A DNA stretch of 64,000 nucleotides from contig CP159918.1 in NCBI GenBank assembly GCA_040616305.1, positions 1,798,001-1,862,000 on the forward strand, in the 5' to 3' direction. The stretch's first letter is position 1; every line of letters begins with the position of its first letter. Shown piece after piece: positions 1 to 8,077 of this stretch. The stretch is from UBA1876 sp003446665. GTDB taxonomy: Bacteria; Synergistota; Synergistia; Synergistales; Thermovirgaceae. Both the position numbers and the translations under genes were made by a program. A model generated the notes under the pieces. That model saw only the letters and a program-made list of their open reading frames with translations, was not told the origin of the DNA and made no database searches.

Positions 1-170
1 GCCACTGCCCCGAGGAGGGTGCTTTTGCCGCTGCCATTGGGTCCTAGCAGACCGCAGATTTCATTCTTGCAAATTTCGAAGGAAATGCCATCCAGGACCT
101 TTCTCTCGCCGAAGGAAACGTGAAGATCGCTTACTACAAGCATTTCCGCTCCCCGTTTCAACATGGTCAT
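1..170 (-). CDS. ABC transporter ATP-binding protein (FecE/BtuD type), partial
   Basis: Only the N-terminal ~57 residues are inside the window; the gene runs off the left edge. The visible part contains the Walker A motif GPNGSGKST after a short beta-strand region, as in cytoplasmic ATPases of iron-siderophore or cobalamin importers. Its first ATG (170-168) overlaps the stop of the upstream permease in an ATGA arrangement, so the two are translationally coupled. Two further in-frame ATGs (codons 3 and 10) are possible starts. The importer substrate cannot be read from this fragment. Confidence 0.85.
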   Translation of the reverse strand, partial: MTMLKRGAEMLVVSDLHVSFGERKVLDGISFEICKNEICGLLGPNGSGKSTLLGAV

Positions 171-1150
171 CTGCCTTTCCACAACAGGAGACAGAACACG
201 GGGCCTCCCACGAGTGCCGTAATTACCCCCACAGGCATTTCGCCCATGCTTCTTGCCGCCGTGTCTGCGAGCAAAAGGAGAAATCCCCCTCCCAAAAAGG
301 CCATTGGAACAAGCCTGGCGTGCGAAGGCCCGAAAACAAGCCGCAGGAAATGAGGCACTACAAGGCCCACAAAACCAATCACTCCGCTGATCGAAACAGC
401 CAAAGACGTCGCGAGGGAACTCCCGGCCAAAAGCAAGGCACGAGACCTCCTCTCGTCGACCCCGAGAGATCCAGGTGAGGCCCCCGAAGAAATAACGTCC
501 AGATCCCGGTGCGATATGAGCCCGATACCAAGAACACAGAAGGCGGAAACGGCCGCCCACGCTACATCACTCCAGGTGGACACGGAGAAGCTCCCCAGAA
601 GCCAGAATACGATTGCAGTCATCCGGTTTCCGGCAAGGACCTTGAGAAGCGTCACGCCCGCTCCCAAAATGCTGCTGACGACGACACCCGCCAAAACGAG
701 ACGCGTCTGTCCGAGGATCCCGGACCTTTCCATACCGAGGACCATAACGACAGCCAACGTTCCCATGCCCCCGGCGAAAGCGAAAAAGGCTACGGGTCTT
801 AGGGAAAAACTTATAGCCAGCGAAGCCCCAAAGGCCGCCCCTGTCGCCACTCCCAGGGTATACGGCTCGGCAAGGGGATTCAGCAGGAGCCCCTGGTACA
901 GGACACCGCTTGTGGCAAGACTGGCTCCGACCAGCAGAGCTGTTATCGCCCTTGGGAAGCGAATCTGGATTATGACCGTGTATCCCGCCTCGGCATCGTT
1001 TCCGGATCTGGTAACCCAATCCAGGAGATAGGACAAAATCTCTGGCAGACCGATCTCGGCCTCGCCCGTCGACAACGCCAGGATGACGCCGACAAAAAGG
1101 CCGGCCGTCAAAACAGCGTATCCCGTCAGGGGATTTGGCCTTTTTCGCAA
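167..1150 (-). CDS. FecCD-family ABC transporter permease (iron/siderophore/cobalamin type)
   Basis: This 327-residue, very hydrophobic protein has about nine to ten predicted membrane segments and the family pattern of BtuC/FhuB/FecD permeases, including the region ending GASLATSGVLYQGLLLNPLA and the cytoplasmic coupling segment near SGASPGSLGV. Family permeases form a homodimer or heterodimer with the ATPase encoded just downstream (4-bp ATGA overlap) and receive substrate from a lipoprotein binding protein. No binding protein lies upstream inside the window; the neighbour 15 bp upstream is an RNase H-like gene. Length is normal for the family. The substrate (ferric siderophore, haem, cobalamin) is undetermined. 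Confidence 0.88.
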   Translation of the reverse strand: MRKRPNPLTGYAVLTAGLFVGVILALSTGEAEIGLPEILSYLLDWVTRSGNDAEAGYTVIIQIRFPRAITALLVGASLATSGVLYQGLLLNPLAEPYTLGVATGAAFGASLAISFSLRPVAFFAFAGGMGTLAVVMVLGMERSGILGQTRLVLAGVVVSSILGAGVTLLKVLAGNRMTAIVFWLLGSFSVSTWSDVAWAAVSAFCVLGIGLISHRDLDVISSGASPGSLGVDERRSRALLLAGSSLATSLAVSISGVIGFVGLVVPHFLRLVFGPSHARLVPMAFLGGGFLLLLADTAARSMGEMPVGVITALVGGPVFCLLLWKGR

Positions 1151-1165
1151 TCCTGGAATGGGTAA

Positions 1166-1750
1166 TCAGCTCCTTTTCGTCCAAACATCCAGGACGGCTT
1201 TCATATGTCTGCAGGTATCCTCCTTTTGGAACCGGCCACAGGTACATCTTTGGTGCTTCAAGTCCACGGCGTATTCTTCTTTCCCGTCGCATACCAAAAA
1301 AATATCTTTACCGGCCTTCCATATGCTTACTCCAGCCGCTTCAGCAACCCTTGGTTTTTTTGATTCGTCGATCGCCTTGTTTGACAACCCGTCCGCGAGC
1401 ATGTTTTCCGACCGCGGAATCCATTGTGGCTTCGCCCGCAAGGTTCTCACGAGTTCTTTTGCCTTTTCGGCCAGTGGTTTAAGCCTGGGCTCCCTGACTT
1501 TCCATGTTCCAAGAACCTGGTTGATTACAAGCCTGCTGTCGCCAAAAACGGGCACCTCAAAAAGGCCACGGCGTCGCATTTCTCCTAGCAGCAACAAAAG
1601 GGCGTGATATTCAGCCTCGTTATTGGTCCTTTCTCCCAGGTATTCGGCACATTCCCATACAAGTTTTTCATCCTCATCTACCAGGCATGCTCCCGCCCCG
1701 GCCTCGCCGGGGTTTCCCCGGGCTGCCCCGTCGAAATAACCTCGAACCAT
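1166..1750 (-). CDS. RNase HI-like protein with C-terminal SWIM zinc finger
   Basis: Residues 1-130 form an RNase HI-type fold: Asp7 in YFDGAARGNPG, Glu47 in RTNNEAEYHAL, Asp71 in GDSRLVINQV and Asp120 in LADGLSNKA make up the acidic metal-binding set, so cleavage of RNA in RNA-DNA hybrids is plausible. Residues 165-185 carry a CxC-x8-CxH pattern (Cys169, Cys171, Cys180, His182), the signature of a SWIM zinc finger, which in other proteins binds nucleic acid or protein. This fusion is unusual: classical RnhA ends after the catalytic domain. The ATG start directly follows intergenic sequence; the FecCD permease begins 15 bp downstream, so co-transcription is likely although function is unrelated. 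Confidence 0.85.
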   Translation of the reverse strand: MVRGYFDGAARGNPGEAGAGACLVDEDEKLVWECAEYLGERTNNEAEYHALLLLLGEMRRRGLFEVPVFGDSRLVINQVLGTWKVREPRLKPLAEKAKELVRTLRAKPQWIPRSENMLADGLSNKAIDESKKPRVAEAAGVSIWKAGKDIFLVCDGKEEYAVDLKHQRCTCGRFQKEDTCRHMKAVLDVWTKRS

Positions 1751-1827
1751 AGGGCTACCGCCCCTTCCTTTCGGATTAGGTCACTTGGCTAGTATACAGA
1801 AAGGATTCCCCGGGTTCCACGTCTTTC

Positions 1828-1867
1828 AAAAATTCAAGGGGGACGCCGGGCAAGCATCCCCCTTGAA
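1828..1867 (-). terminator. Intrinsic terminator of the downstream-reading small gene
   Basis: A perfect 11-bp stem (TTCAAGGGGGA at 1833-1843 with its complement at 1857-1867) is followed on the minus strand by TTTTT. It lies 27 bp past the stop of the 106-residue gene and insulates it from the RNase H gene. Confidence 0.8.
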
Positions 1868-1893
1868 ATACATGACAAAATTTTTTCGGTTCC

Positions 1894-2214
1894 TCAGACG
1901 GCCCTGTCGATGGTCAACCCTTCTTCTGGCGATGCATTGATTTCAACTGGCTCGTTTTTGTGCTTCGCCCTGGAAAGCATCCATTGACCTTCCGGGTCTT
2001 TCATCCAAAAACCTCCCGGGGTTTTGCTTTTATCGATAACAGGTTGCCCCGCCATGTACCAGTTTCCCTCACCATCTTTTATCCACATTTCAAACCCTCC
2101 CGTCGATTTTGTCGGCATTCCAAACACCAACTCCTCACGCCCTGCATATCGGGAGAGTCGTCTCAATCGTCCTTTTTTAAGGCGGATACCCTTCGCAGAT
2201 TTACCGTAGAACAC
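1894..2214 (-). CDS. Hypothetical 106-residue protein with two W/G-rich repeats
   Basis: I do not recognise this protein. It starts at GTG (2214-2212): an AGGAGG ribosome site sits 7 nt upstream and a consensus promoter lies just before it, so longer in-frame starts inside the promoter are not credible. The middle holds two similar units, GGFEMWIKDGEGNWYM and GGFWMKDPEGQWML, each with paired aromatic residues and an acidic-Gly turn, after a basic N-terminal stretch rich in Lys/Arg. No signal peptide or membrane segment is visible, so it is probably cytoplasmic. It is a monocistronic unit bounded by its own promoter and terminator. Confidence 0.72.
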   Translation of the reverse strand: MFYGKSAKGIRLKKGRLRRLSRYAGREELVFGMPTKSTGGFEMWIKDGEGNWYMAGQPVIDKSKTPGGFWMKDPEGQWMLSRAKHKNEPVEINASPEEGLTIDRAV

Positions 2215-2248
2215 GACATTGCCTCCTCTTGAAACTTCATTGTATGTG

Positions 2249-2277
2249 TTTATAACAATTACGTCCAAAGTTGTCAA
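2249..2277 (-). promoter_or_regulatory. Consensus sigma-70/A promoter
   Basis: On the minus strand TTGACA (2277-2272) and TATAAA (2254-2249) are separated by exactly 17 bp. Transcription would begin near 2242, giving a leader of about 28 nt with AGGAGG at 2227-2222. Confidence 0.85.
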
Positions 2278-2484
2278 CGTCGGTTTATTTTTATTAATTT
2301 TATAAACTTTTCGTTCTCATGCGTTTCGCCAAAGTCTACAGGTTCAAACGAAACAAGAAGAAGGAAACCTTCGTTTACAAAACCAAATACCCTGTAAAAT
2401 CCCCATCGACAATCTCTCCATAAAGCTACGTAAAAGATTTATCTCCTTGGCTATTCTCTTTTCCATGATAAAAACCTACCCGAC

Positions 2485-2513
2485 TTGCATTTTGTGTCGA
2501 CAGACGACATAAT
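2485..2513 (+). promoter_or_regulatory. Probable sigma-A promoter of the symporter gene
   Basis: TTGCAT (2485-2490) and CATAAT (2508-2513) with a 17-bp spacer lie 37 bp before the start of the Na+/amino acid symporter. The -10 matches 5 of 6 consensus bases, the -35 only 3 of 6. The remainder of 2278-2484 shows no gene. Confidence 0.5.
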
Positions 2514-2549
2514 AATTTTAAAGCCTATACTTAGGAAAGGAGAGATATC

Positions 2550-3905
2550 ATGGATACGGCGTTGAATTTCTTGAATGCGTTTATTGGTTTCATGTGGGGA
2601 TGGCCATTGATCATTATCATAACTGCTGCCGCTATTCTTTACTCCGTTGTATTGAAATTTTTCCAGTTCAGACGTTTTGGATACATAACAAAAAACACTT
2701 TCGGCAAAATATTTGAAAAGGAATTACGCGGCGAAGGAACCCTGACTCCGTTCCAGGCAGCTTCTTCAGCACTGGCTGGCACATTGGGAGTGGGTAACAT
2801 AGCTGGCGTAGGAGTGGCCGTAGGACTTGGGGGCCCGGGCGCACTTTTCTGGATGTGGGTAGTGGCTTTGCTTGCGGCCGTAGCAAAATATGCGGAGGTC
2901 GTCCTGGGTATACATTACCGGGAAAAGGACCCAGAAACCGGCATTTTCAGAGGCGGGTTCATGTACATTGTCAAGCGGGGACTCGGTGAAGGCTGGAAAT
3001 GGCTTGCCTTTCTCTGGAGTTTTTTGTTTTTCTTGCAGTTTTTGGTCAGCGGAGCGGTTCAGTCAAATGCATTGGCAGATGTCGTTTCTTATTCTTTTGG
3101 GGTTAACAAGTTGGTTGCCGGAATCATTATTGCCGTTCTCGTAGGACTTGTTATCCTCGGAGGAATAAGGCGGATCGGTAAAGTAGCAGAAAAACTCGTT
3201 CCACTCATGGCCGTTATCTATTTCATAGGAGCCATGGCTATCATTTTAATGAATATCGCAGAACTTCCAGAGGCCCTGGCTACTATCTTCCGCAGCGCCT
3301 TCGAAGGAATGGCTCCTGTCGGTGGCTTCGCGGGTTCTACGATAATGGTGGCAATCCGGAACGGTTTCGCTCGGGGCGTCTATTCCAACGAGGCTGGAAT
3401 GGGAACCTCCCCCATAGCTCACTCCACTGCTATTACAGACCACCCCGTACGACAGGGAATGTGGGGGATATTCGAGGTTTTCGTTGATACCATCGTCATG
3501 TGTACCTTGACCGGATTAGTCATAGTCATCACTGGTGTTCTTCCTTCAGGGGAAGTAGGGGCAAGCCTGACCGCAAGCGCTTTCCGTTCAGGCCTTTTTG
3601 GTACTGGAGACCTGGTGGTAACCGTTACTACTGTTCTTTTCGCCTATACGACCATACTGCTCGCAGAATTTTACGCGGAAACCGGAGGAATTTATTGTTT
3701 CGGTAACAAGATTACTTATCCCTTTCGCTTTGTTTTCCTCATCGGCCTGGTTATTGGATCGGTTGGAGGACTGCGTGTGGTCTGGGGGCTTATGGATGCT
3801 TTCATGGCAATAACAGTCGCGATAAACCTTATTGTTATCATGGCTCTTTACAAGAAAGTTGTATCTCTCACACAGGAATTTTTCGACACCAAAGCCGATA
3901 GTTAA
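2550..3905 (+). CDS. Sodium:alanine/glycine symporter, AGCS family
   Basis: A 451-residue inner-membrane protein with about ten to eleven hydrophobic helices. Family hallmarks are visible: TPFQAASSALAGTLGVGNIA near residue 65, the GGPGALFWMW signature near residue 95, and YSNEAGMGTSPIAHS near residue 275, which belong to the Na+- and substrate-binding core of AGCS proteins. The family couples Na+ entry to uptake of small neutral amino acids (alanine, glycine, sometimes serine). A strong AAAGGAGAG ribosome site precedes the ATG. An M20 peptidase/amidohydrolase follows after a hairpin, suggesting import plus processing of an N-acyl amino acid or release of amino acids, but the exact substrate is not readable. 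Confidence 0.93.
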   Translation: MDTALNFLNAFIGFMWGWPLIIIITAAAILYSVVLKFFQFRRFGYITKNTFGKIFEKELRGEGTLTPFQAASSALAGTLGVGNIAGVGVAVGLGGPGALFWMWVVALLAAVAKYAEVVLGIHYREKDPETGIFRGGFMYIVKRGLGEGWKWLAFLWSFLFFLQFLVSGAVQSNALADVVSYSFGVNKLVAGIIIAVLVGLVILGGIRRIGKVAEKLVPLMAVIYFIGAMAIILMNIAELPEALATIFRSAFEGMAPVGGFAGSTIMVAIRNGFARGVYSNEAGMGTSPIAHSTAITDHPVRQGMWGIFEVFVDTIVMCTLTGLVIVITGVLPSGEVGASLTASAFRSGLFGTGDLVVTVTTVLFAYTTILLAEFYAETGGIYCFGNKITYPFRFVFLIGLVIGSVGGLRVVWGLMDAFMAITVAINLIVIMALYKKVVSLTQEFFDTKADS

Positions 3906-3931
3906 GTGTTCTGCACGTAACCAAAACAAGT

Positions 3932-3957
3932 AAGGGGCGCGATCCTGCGCCCCTTTT
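3932..3957 (+). terminator. Hairpin terminator/attenuator after the symporter
   Basis: A perfect 9-bp GC-rich stem (AAGGGGCGC 3932-3940 with 3947-3955) and 6-nt loop, followed by only TT before G, lies between symporter and amidohydrolase. The short U-run suggests partial read-through rather than full termination. Confidence 0.6.
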
Positions 3958-3982
3958 GCAGGCAGCGGAGGGTGGTAAATCC

Positions 3983-5164
3983 ATGGATATTAGGCAGCGA
4001 ATCGAGGATTGCAAAGAGGAGCTGGTAAAACTGCGCCGGGATTTTCATCGTTTCCCTGAACTAGGATTCGAGGAATGGGAAACGCAGAAAAGAATCATCA
4101 ACTATCTCTCCAATTTAGGTATAGAAAACCGCGAGATAGCCGGAACAGGAGTTGTGGCGACAATAAAGGGCAAAAAACCCGGGAAAACCGTCCTTTTACG
4201 ATCAGATATGGATGCACTTCCAGTAAGTGAAGAAACGGGACTTTCCTTCGCCTCTATTGAAAACGGCAAAATGCATGCTTGCGGCCATGACGGACACATG
4301 GCGATGCTTTTGGTAGCCGCAAAAATATTAAACGAACTACGAGGAGAATTCGACGGGACGATCAAGTGTGTCTTCCAGCCGAACGAGGAAGACGCAGGGG
4401 CTTTCAAGCTTGTTGAAGAGGGCGTAATGGATTCTCCGAAAGTCGATTACTGTTTCGGAATCCATCTTTGGTCACAAATACCTTCGGGGACGATAGACAT
4501 TGTAGAAGGTCCGCAAATGGCATCAAGCCGTTATTTTTATCTGACTGTAAAAGGCAAAGGAGGACATGCCGGTTTCGCTCATGCATCAGTCGATCCTATA
4601 ATCGCCACAACCAATATTGTTCAATCCCTTCAATCCGTTCAAACGCGGGAGATACCGGCCTTAAGCCCTGTGGTTATTATGTTTACGGCTTTTAACGCCG
4701 GATACAACACGACCATTATCCCTGAAAAAACGGAGCTCAAAGGTTCTATACGAGCGTTGTACGAAGGAGATGAAGATATTCTCCAACGTTTCGAAAGAAT
4801 CGTGGCAGGCATCTGCAAGGGATACAGGGTTGATTATGAACTCTCGTTCAAGATTGGGAACCGACTCCTGAATAATGACCCGGCAATAACAAGAATTGTG
4901 CGTGAAACTGCCCTCGAAATACTCGGGGACGAAACCAAAGTAACTTCGAAAATCCGAACCATGGCGGGAGAAGATTTCAGCGAGTATTTAAGATATGCTC
5001 CGGGGGCATTCGCTTTCGTCGGCACCGGTAATCCGGAATCTGCTTCAGATTATCCCCATCATCACCCAAAGTTTACTATAGACGAAAACACGCTTCCCTT
5101 GGGGACGGAGCTTCACATACGTACGGCTCTTAAACTGCTGGCCCGAGAAAAAGATTCAACATAA
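3983..5164 (+). CDS. M20 family amidohydrolase (hippurate/N-acyl-amino-acid hydrolase type)
   Basis: This 393-residue zinc-dependent hydrolase belongs to the M20D/AmhX group. Visible metal and catalytic motifs are RSDMDALPVSEETGL, ACGHDGHMAM (Cys and His ligands), QPNEEDAGAFKLVEEG (acidic ligands and general base), GIHLWSQIPSGTI, GGHAGFAH in the dimerisation lid, MAGEDFSEY, and HHHPKFTIDENTL at the C terminus. Family members release free amino acids from N-acyl amino acids, or cleave small peptides or indole-amino acid conjugates. The ATG at 3983 has a GGAGGGTGG ribosome site 7-8 nt upstream and is preferred over an in-frame start nine codons earlier. It probably acts in the cytosol on material imported by the preceding symporter or another carrier. 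Confidence 0.9.
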   Translation: MDIRQRIEDCKEELVKLRRDFHRFPELGFEEWETQKRIINYLSNLGIENREIAGTGVVATIKGKKPGKTVLLRSDMDALPVSEETGLSFASIENGKMHACGHDGHMAMLLVAAKILNELRGEFDGTIKCVFQPNEEDAGAFKLVEEGVMDSPKVDYCFGIHLWSQIPSGTIDIVEGPQMASSRYFYLTVKGKGGHAGFAHASVDPIIATTNIVQSLQSVQTREIPALSPVVIMFTAFNAGYNTTIIPEKTELKGSIRALYEGDEDILQRFERIVAGICKGYRVDYELSFKIGNRLLNNDPAITRIVRETALEILGDETKVTSKIRTMAGEDFSEYLRYAPGAFAFVGTGNPESASDYPHHHPKFTIDENTLPLGTELHIRTALKLLAREKDST

Positions 5165-5242
5165 GATATATCGGGTTGGTCCTTTTATAAAAACTTTTTG
5201 GTTCAGGGGGAAATCAAGGGAAACAGCAAGGAGGAGATACGT

Positions 5243-7030
5243 ATGTTTGGAAGAATGTTGGTGGTAGACCTAAGCAAGGGAACGACTCGTGAAGAGGCCA
5301 TCGAACCCTCTGTCGTTTCAAGATACCTCGGGGGGAAAGGACTTGGAATATACCTACTCGACAAAATGTCCGAGAAAGGAGCCGACCCGCTTTCAGAAGG
5401 CAACCCGCTACTTTTTTTAACCGGGCCTTTTACTGGAACGCCTTTTCCCACTTCCGGCCGTTTTGCGATAGTCACAAAGTCACCGCACACAGGAATCTTC
5501 GTGGACAGCCACATAGGAGGACATTTCGGCCATACCATGAGGAAAGCCGGTTACGACGTAGTAGCCGTTACCGGCAAGGCCGCAGAGCCGGTGTACATTT
5601 GGATCGACGACGGCAGCGTTGAAATACGCGACGCCAAGTCATTCTGGGGAAAAACTGTAGACGAAACCGTCGATGCCGTCAGGGCTGAGACTGACTCGAA
5701 GGCCCACGTGGCCGTAATAGGTCCGGCAGGCGAAAACAAGGTAACAATCGCCACCATCACTGTCGACAAAGACAGCGACCCCTGGAGGGCAGGGATCGCT
5801 GGCCGGGGCGGAAGTGGAGCCGTAATGGGCGCCAAGAATCTCAAGGCCGTAGCTGTAAGGGGCACAGGAGCAGTCCCCATGAAAGACGAAAAAGCACTGC
5901 GCGACCGCTCAGTAGAACTGGCCAGGGCGATTACGGCAAATCCCCAGATCCACACCAGGCGTGTCGTCGGAACTTCCTCGCTTGTCGAAGCCATGAGCAG
6001 GACCGGCATACTCCCGACCAACAATTTCCAGCGGGGCTATTTCACCCCCATTTACGGACTGACCTCAACAAACCTGAGATACCATACAAAACGTGACGTG
6101 GCTTGTTTTAACTGTCCCATAGTCTGCGGCAAGGTATTGCAGGACGATGGTCACGACACAAAAGTTGAATACGAATCCATCGCGCTTCTTGGAAGCAACA
6201 ACGGGATCGGCTCGATGATCGACGTGACGAGAGCTGTCAGGATCTGCAACGAATTGGGCATGGATTCCATTTCTGCCGGTGGAATCGTAGGCTTCGCCAT
6301 GGAATGCAAGGAACGAGGACTTCTGCCGGATGCCCCGTCTTTTGGAGATTCCGACGGGCAGGCGGCTTTACTCAAGGACATGGCTTTCAAAAAAGGACTC
6401 GGAGAACTTCTGTCGGACGGAGTCAAAAGAGCCGCCAAAAAGATCGGCAAAGGCAGCGAGTATTTCGCCATAGCAGTGAAAGGCCTGGAGCTTCCCGGTT
6501 ACGAACCAAGGGCCACATGGGGAATGGCTTTGGCTTATGCTACCTCCGACAGGGGTGCCTGTCACCAACGGGCCTGGACGGTCCTTGGAGAGCTTGACGG
6601 CATTTTGCCGCGTTTCAAGACAGAAGGGATGGCTCTCAAGGTAAAAATGACCCAGGACGAGCGTGCCGCCGCCTACTCGCTGGTGGTCTGCGACTTCACC
6701 CCCTATGACCAGGATGCCGTCTACCCTTCTTTGGCGGACGCCGCCGGGATCGACATGGATCCTGATTCCTACATGGCCGCTGGCGAGCGGATCTGGAACC
6801 ACATCCGCCTTTTCAACATCCGGGAGGGCGGGATCTCCAGAAAGGACGACACGCTGCCGCCCAGGATGCTGAGCGAGCCCCTTCCGATGCCTCCGCGCGG
6901 CGAGGATACTGTCACCTTGACGAAAGAGGCCTTTGACGCCATGCTTGACGAATATTACGAATTGAGGAAATGGGACAAAAACGGAATCCCGTCTCCCGAA
7001 ATACTCAAGAAGCTGGGTCTTTCAGACTGA
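5243..7030 (+). CDS. aor: Aldehyde:ferredoxin oxidoreductase family tungsto/molybdoenzyme
   Basis: A 595-residue cytoplasmic enzyme of the AOR family, which oxidises aldehydes to carboxylic acids with ferredoxin as acceptor using a bis-pyranopterin tungsten (or molybdenum) cofactor and one [4Fe-4S] cluster. The cluster ligands are visible as Cys288, Cys291 and Cys295 in ACFNCPIVC, with Cys483 in SLVVCDFT as the probable fourth. The N-terminal domain shows PFTGTPFPTSGRFAIVTKSP and the pterin region AGRGGSGAVMGAKNLKAVAV. The ATG at 5243 with GGAGGAG just upstream is chosen over a start 15 codons earlier. Amino acid fermenters use such enzymes to remove aldehydes formed from 2-oxoacids. Homoserine dehydrogenase follows after 21 bp, so the pair looks like one transcript. 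Confidence 0.92.
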   Translation: MFGRMLVVDLSKGTTREEAIEPSVVSRYLGGKGLGIYLLDKMSEKGADPLSEGNPLLFLTGPFTGTPFPTSGRFAIVTKSPHTGIFVDSHIGGHFGHTMRKAGYDVVAVTGKAAEPVYIWIDDGSVEIRDAKSFWGKTVDETVDAVRAETDSKAHVAVIGPAGENKVTIATITVDKDSDPWRAGIAGRGGSGAVMGAKNLKAVAVRGTGAVPMKDEKALRDRSVELARAITANPQIHTRRVVGTSSLVEAMSRTGILPTNNFQRGYFTPIYGLTSTNLRYHTKRDVACFNCPIVCGKVLQDDGHDTKVEYESIALLGSNNGIGSMIDVTRAVRICNELGMDSISAGGIVGFAMECKERGLLPDAPSFGDSDGQAALLKDMAFKKGLGELLSDGVKRAAKKIGKGSEYFAIAVKGLELPGYEPRATWGMALAYATSDRGACHQRAWTVLGELDGILPRFKTEGMALKVKMTQDERAAAYSLVVCDFTPYDQDAVYPSLADAAGIDMDPDSYMAAGERIWNHIRLFNIREGGISRKDDTLPPRMLSEPLPMPPRGEDTVTLTKEAFDAMLDEYYELRKWDKNGIPSPEILKKLGLSD

Positions 7031-7051
7031 AATCGGAGGTGGCTCGAAAAG

Positions 7052-8077
7052 ATGTGGAAAATCGGGATTATCGGATTCGGGAACGTCTCCCAGGGCCTTT
7101 TGCGGATCCTGGACAAAAAGGCACAGACCCTGAAGGAGCGGTATGGCTTCGAATGTACCGTCACTGCCATCGCCGATCCTGTAAAGGGCTCGGTACTGAA
7201 CACGTCGGGACTTGACATCGGCGGGCTTCTTGCCGAGCTTGACCACAAGGGCGACCTTAAAGCCCACCCTCACGCGACCGACGTGGGAACAATCGATATC
7301 ATCAGACAAAGCGAAGCCGACATCATCGTAGAAGCGACCATTACAAACCTCAAAACAGGTGAACCCGGAGTCACTCATATCCGCACGGCCCTGGAGGCGG
7401 GAAAGCACGTGGTCTCCACGAATAAAGGGCCGGTTTCCACTTCGCTACCGGACCTGCTGGAGGTCGCACGAAGCCATGGCGTTGAGTACCTGTTCGAGGG
7501 GGTCGTGCTGAGCGGGACACCGGCCATCAACTTGGCGCGCGACGCTTTGGCCGGATGTGACATCTCTCGTGTTCTCGGTATCGTCAACGGGACGACCAAC
7601 TACATCCTCACCAGGATGGAAGAGGGGATGGCCTACGACGAGGCCCTCGCCAAAGCCCAGGAGCTGGGTTACGCCGAAGCGGACCCTACGGGTGACGTGG
7701 AAGGATGGGACGCCGCGGTAAAGGCACAGGTGCTTGCCAATATCCTGATGGGTAAGGCACTCCGCATCGAAGACGTAGACAAAAGGGGCATCACCAGCAT
7801 AACATCGGGGGATATACAGGCCGCAAAATCGAGGGGCAACAGGATCAAGCTCATTGCCGAAGTGGCTTCCAGCGGATCAAAAGTATCCGCCAGAGTCGCC
7901 CCCATGGAGCTTCCTCTGTCGCACCCTTTGGCAAGCATCATGGATGCCGTAAACGCGCTGACTTTCACCACCGATCATCTCGGCGACGTCACGATCATCG
8001 GCCCTGGTGCGGGCCGCGTGGAAACCGGGCAGGCCCTGCTGACGGATATTCTTTCCATTCACAGGAAGAGGGGATAA
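7052..8077 (+). CDS. hom: Homoserine dehydrogenase (no ACT domain)
   Basis: A 341-residue NAD(P)-dependent oxidoreductase interconverting L-aspartate-4-semialdehyde and L-homoserine. The dinucleotide fold begins GIIGFGNVSQGLL; the family core NKGPVS and the signature around ILGIVNGTTNYILTRM-like sequence with GYAEADPTGDVEGWDAAVK (substrate-binding Asp/Lys region) are all present. The C-terminal ACT regulatory domain of longer homologues is absent, as in short archaeal-type enzymes, so threonine feedback through ACT is not expected. GGAGGTGG precedes the ATG. Linkage to an aldehyde oxidoreductase is notable, since the semialdehyde is an aldehyde; whether the gene serves threonine/homoserine breakdown or synthesis is open. 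Confidence 0.88.
   Translation: MWKIGIIGFGNVSQGLLRILDKKAQTLKERYGFECTVTAIADPVKGSVLNTSGLDIGGLLAELDHKGDLKAHPHATDVGTIDIIRQSEADIIVEATITNLKTGEPGVTHIRTALEAGKHVVSTNKGPVSTSLPDLLEVARSHGVEYLFEGVVLSGTPAINLARDALAGCDISRVLGIVNGTTNYILTRMEEGMAYDEALAKAQELGYAEADPTGDVEGWDAAVKAQVLANILMGKALRIEDVDKRGITSITSGDIQAAKSRGNRIKLIAEVASSGSKVSARVAPMELPLSHPLASIMDAVNALTFTTDHLGDVTIIGPGAGRVETGQALLTDILSIHRKRG

Noticed and set aside
516..1031. A 171-residue plus-strand open frame
   Set aside because: It is a shadow of the FecCD permease on the other strand; arginine/proline-rich with no motif.
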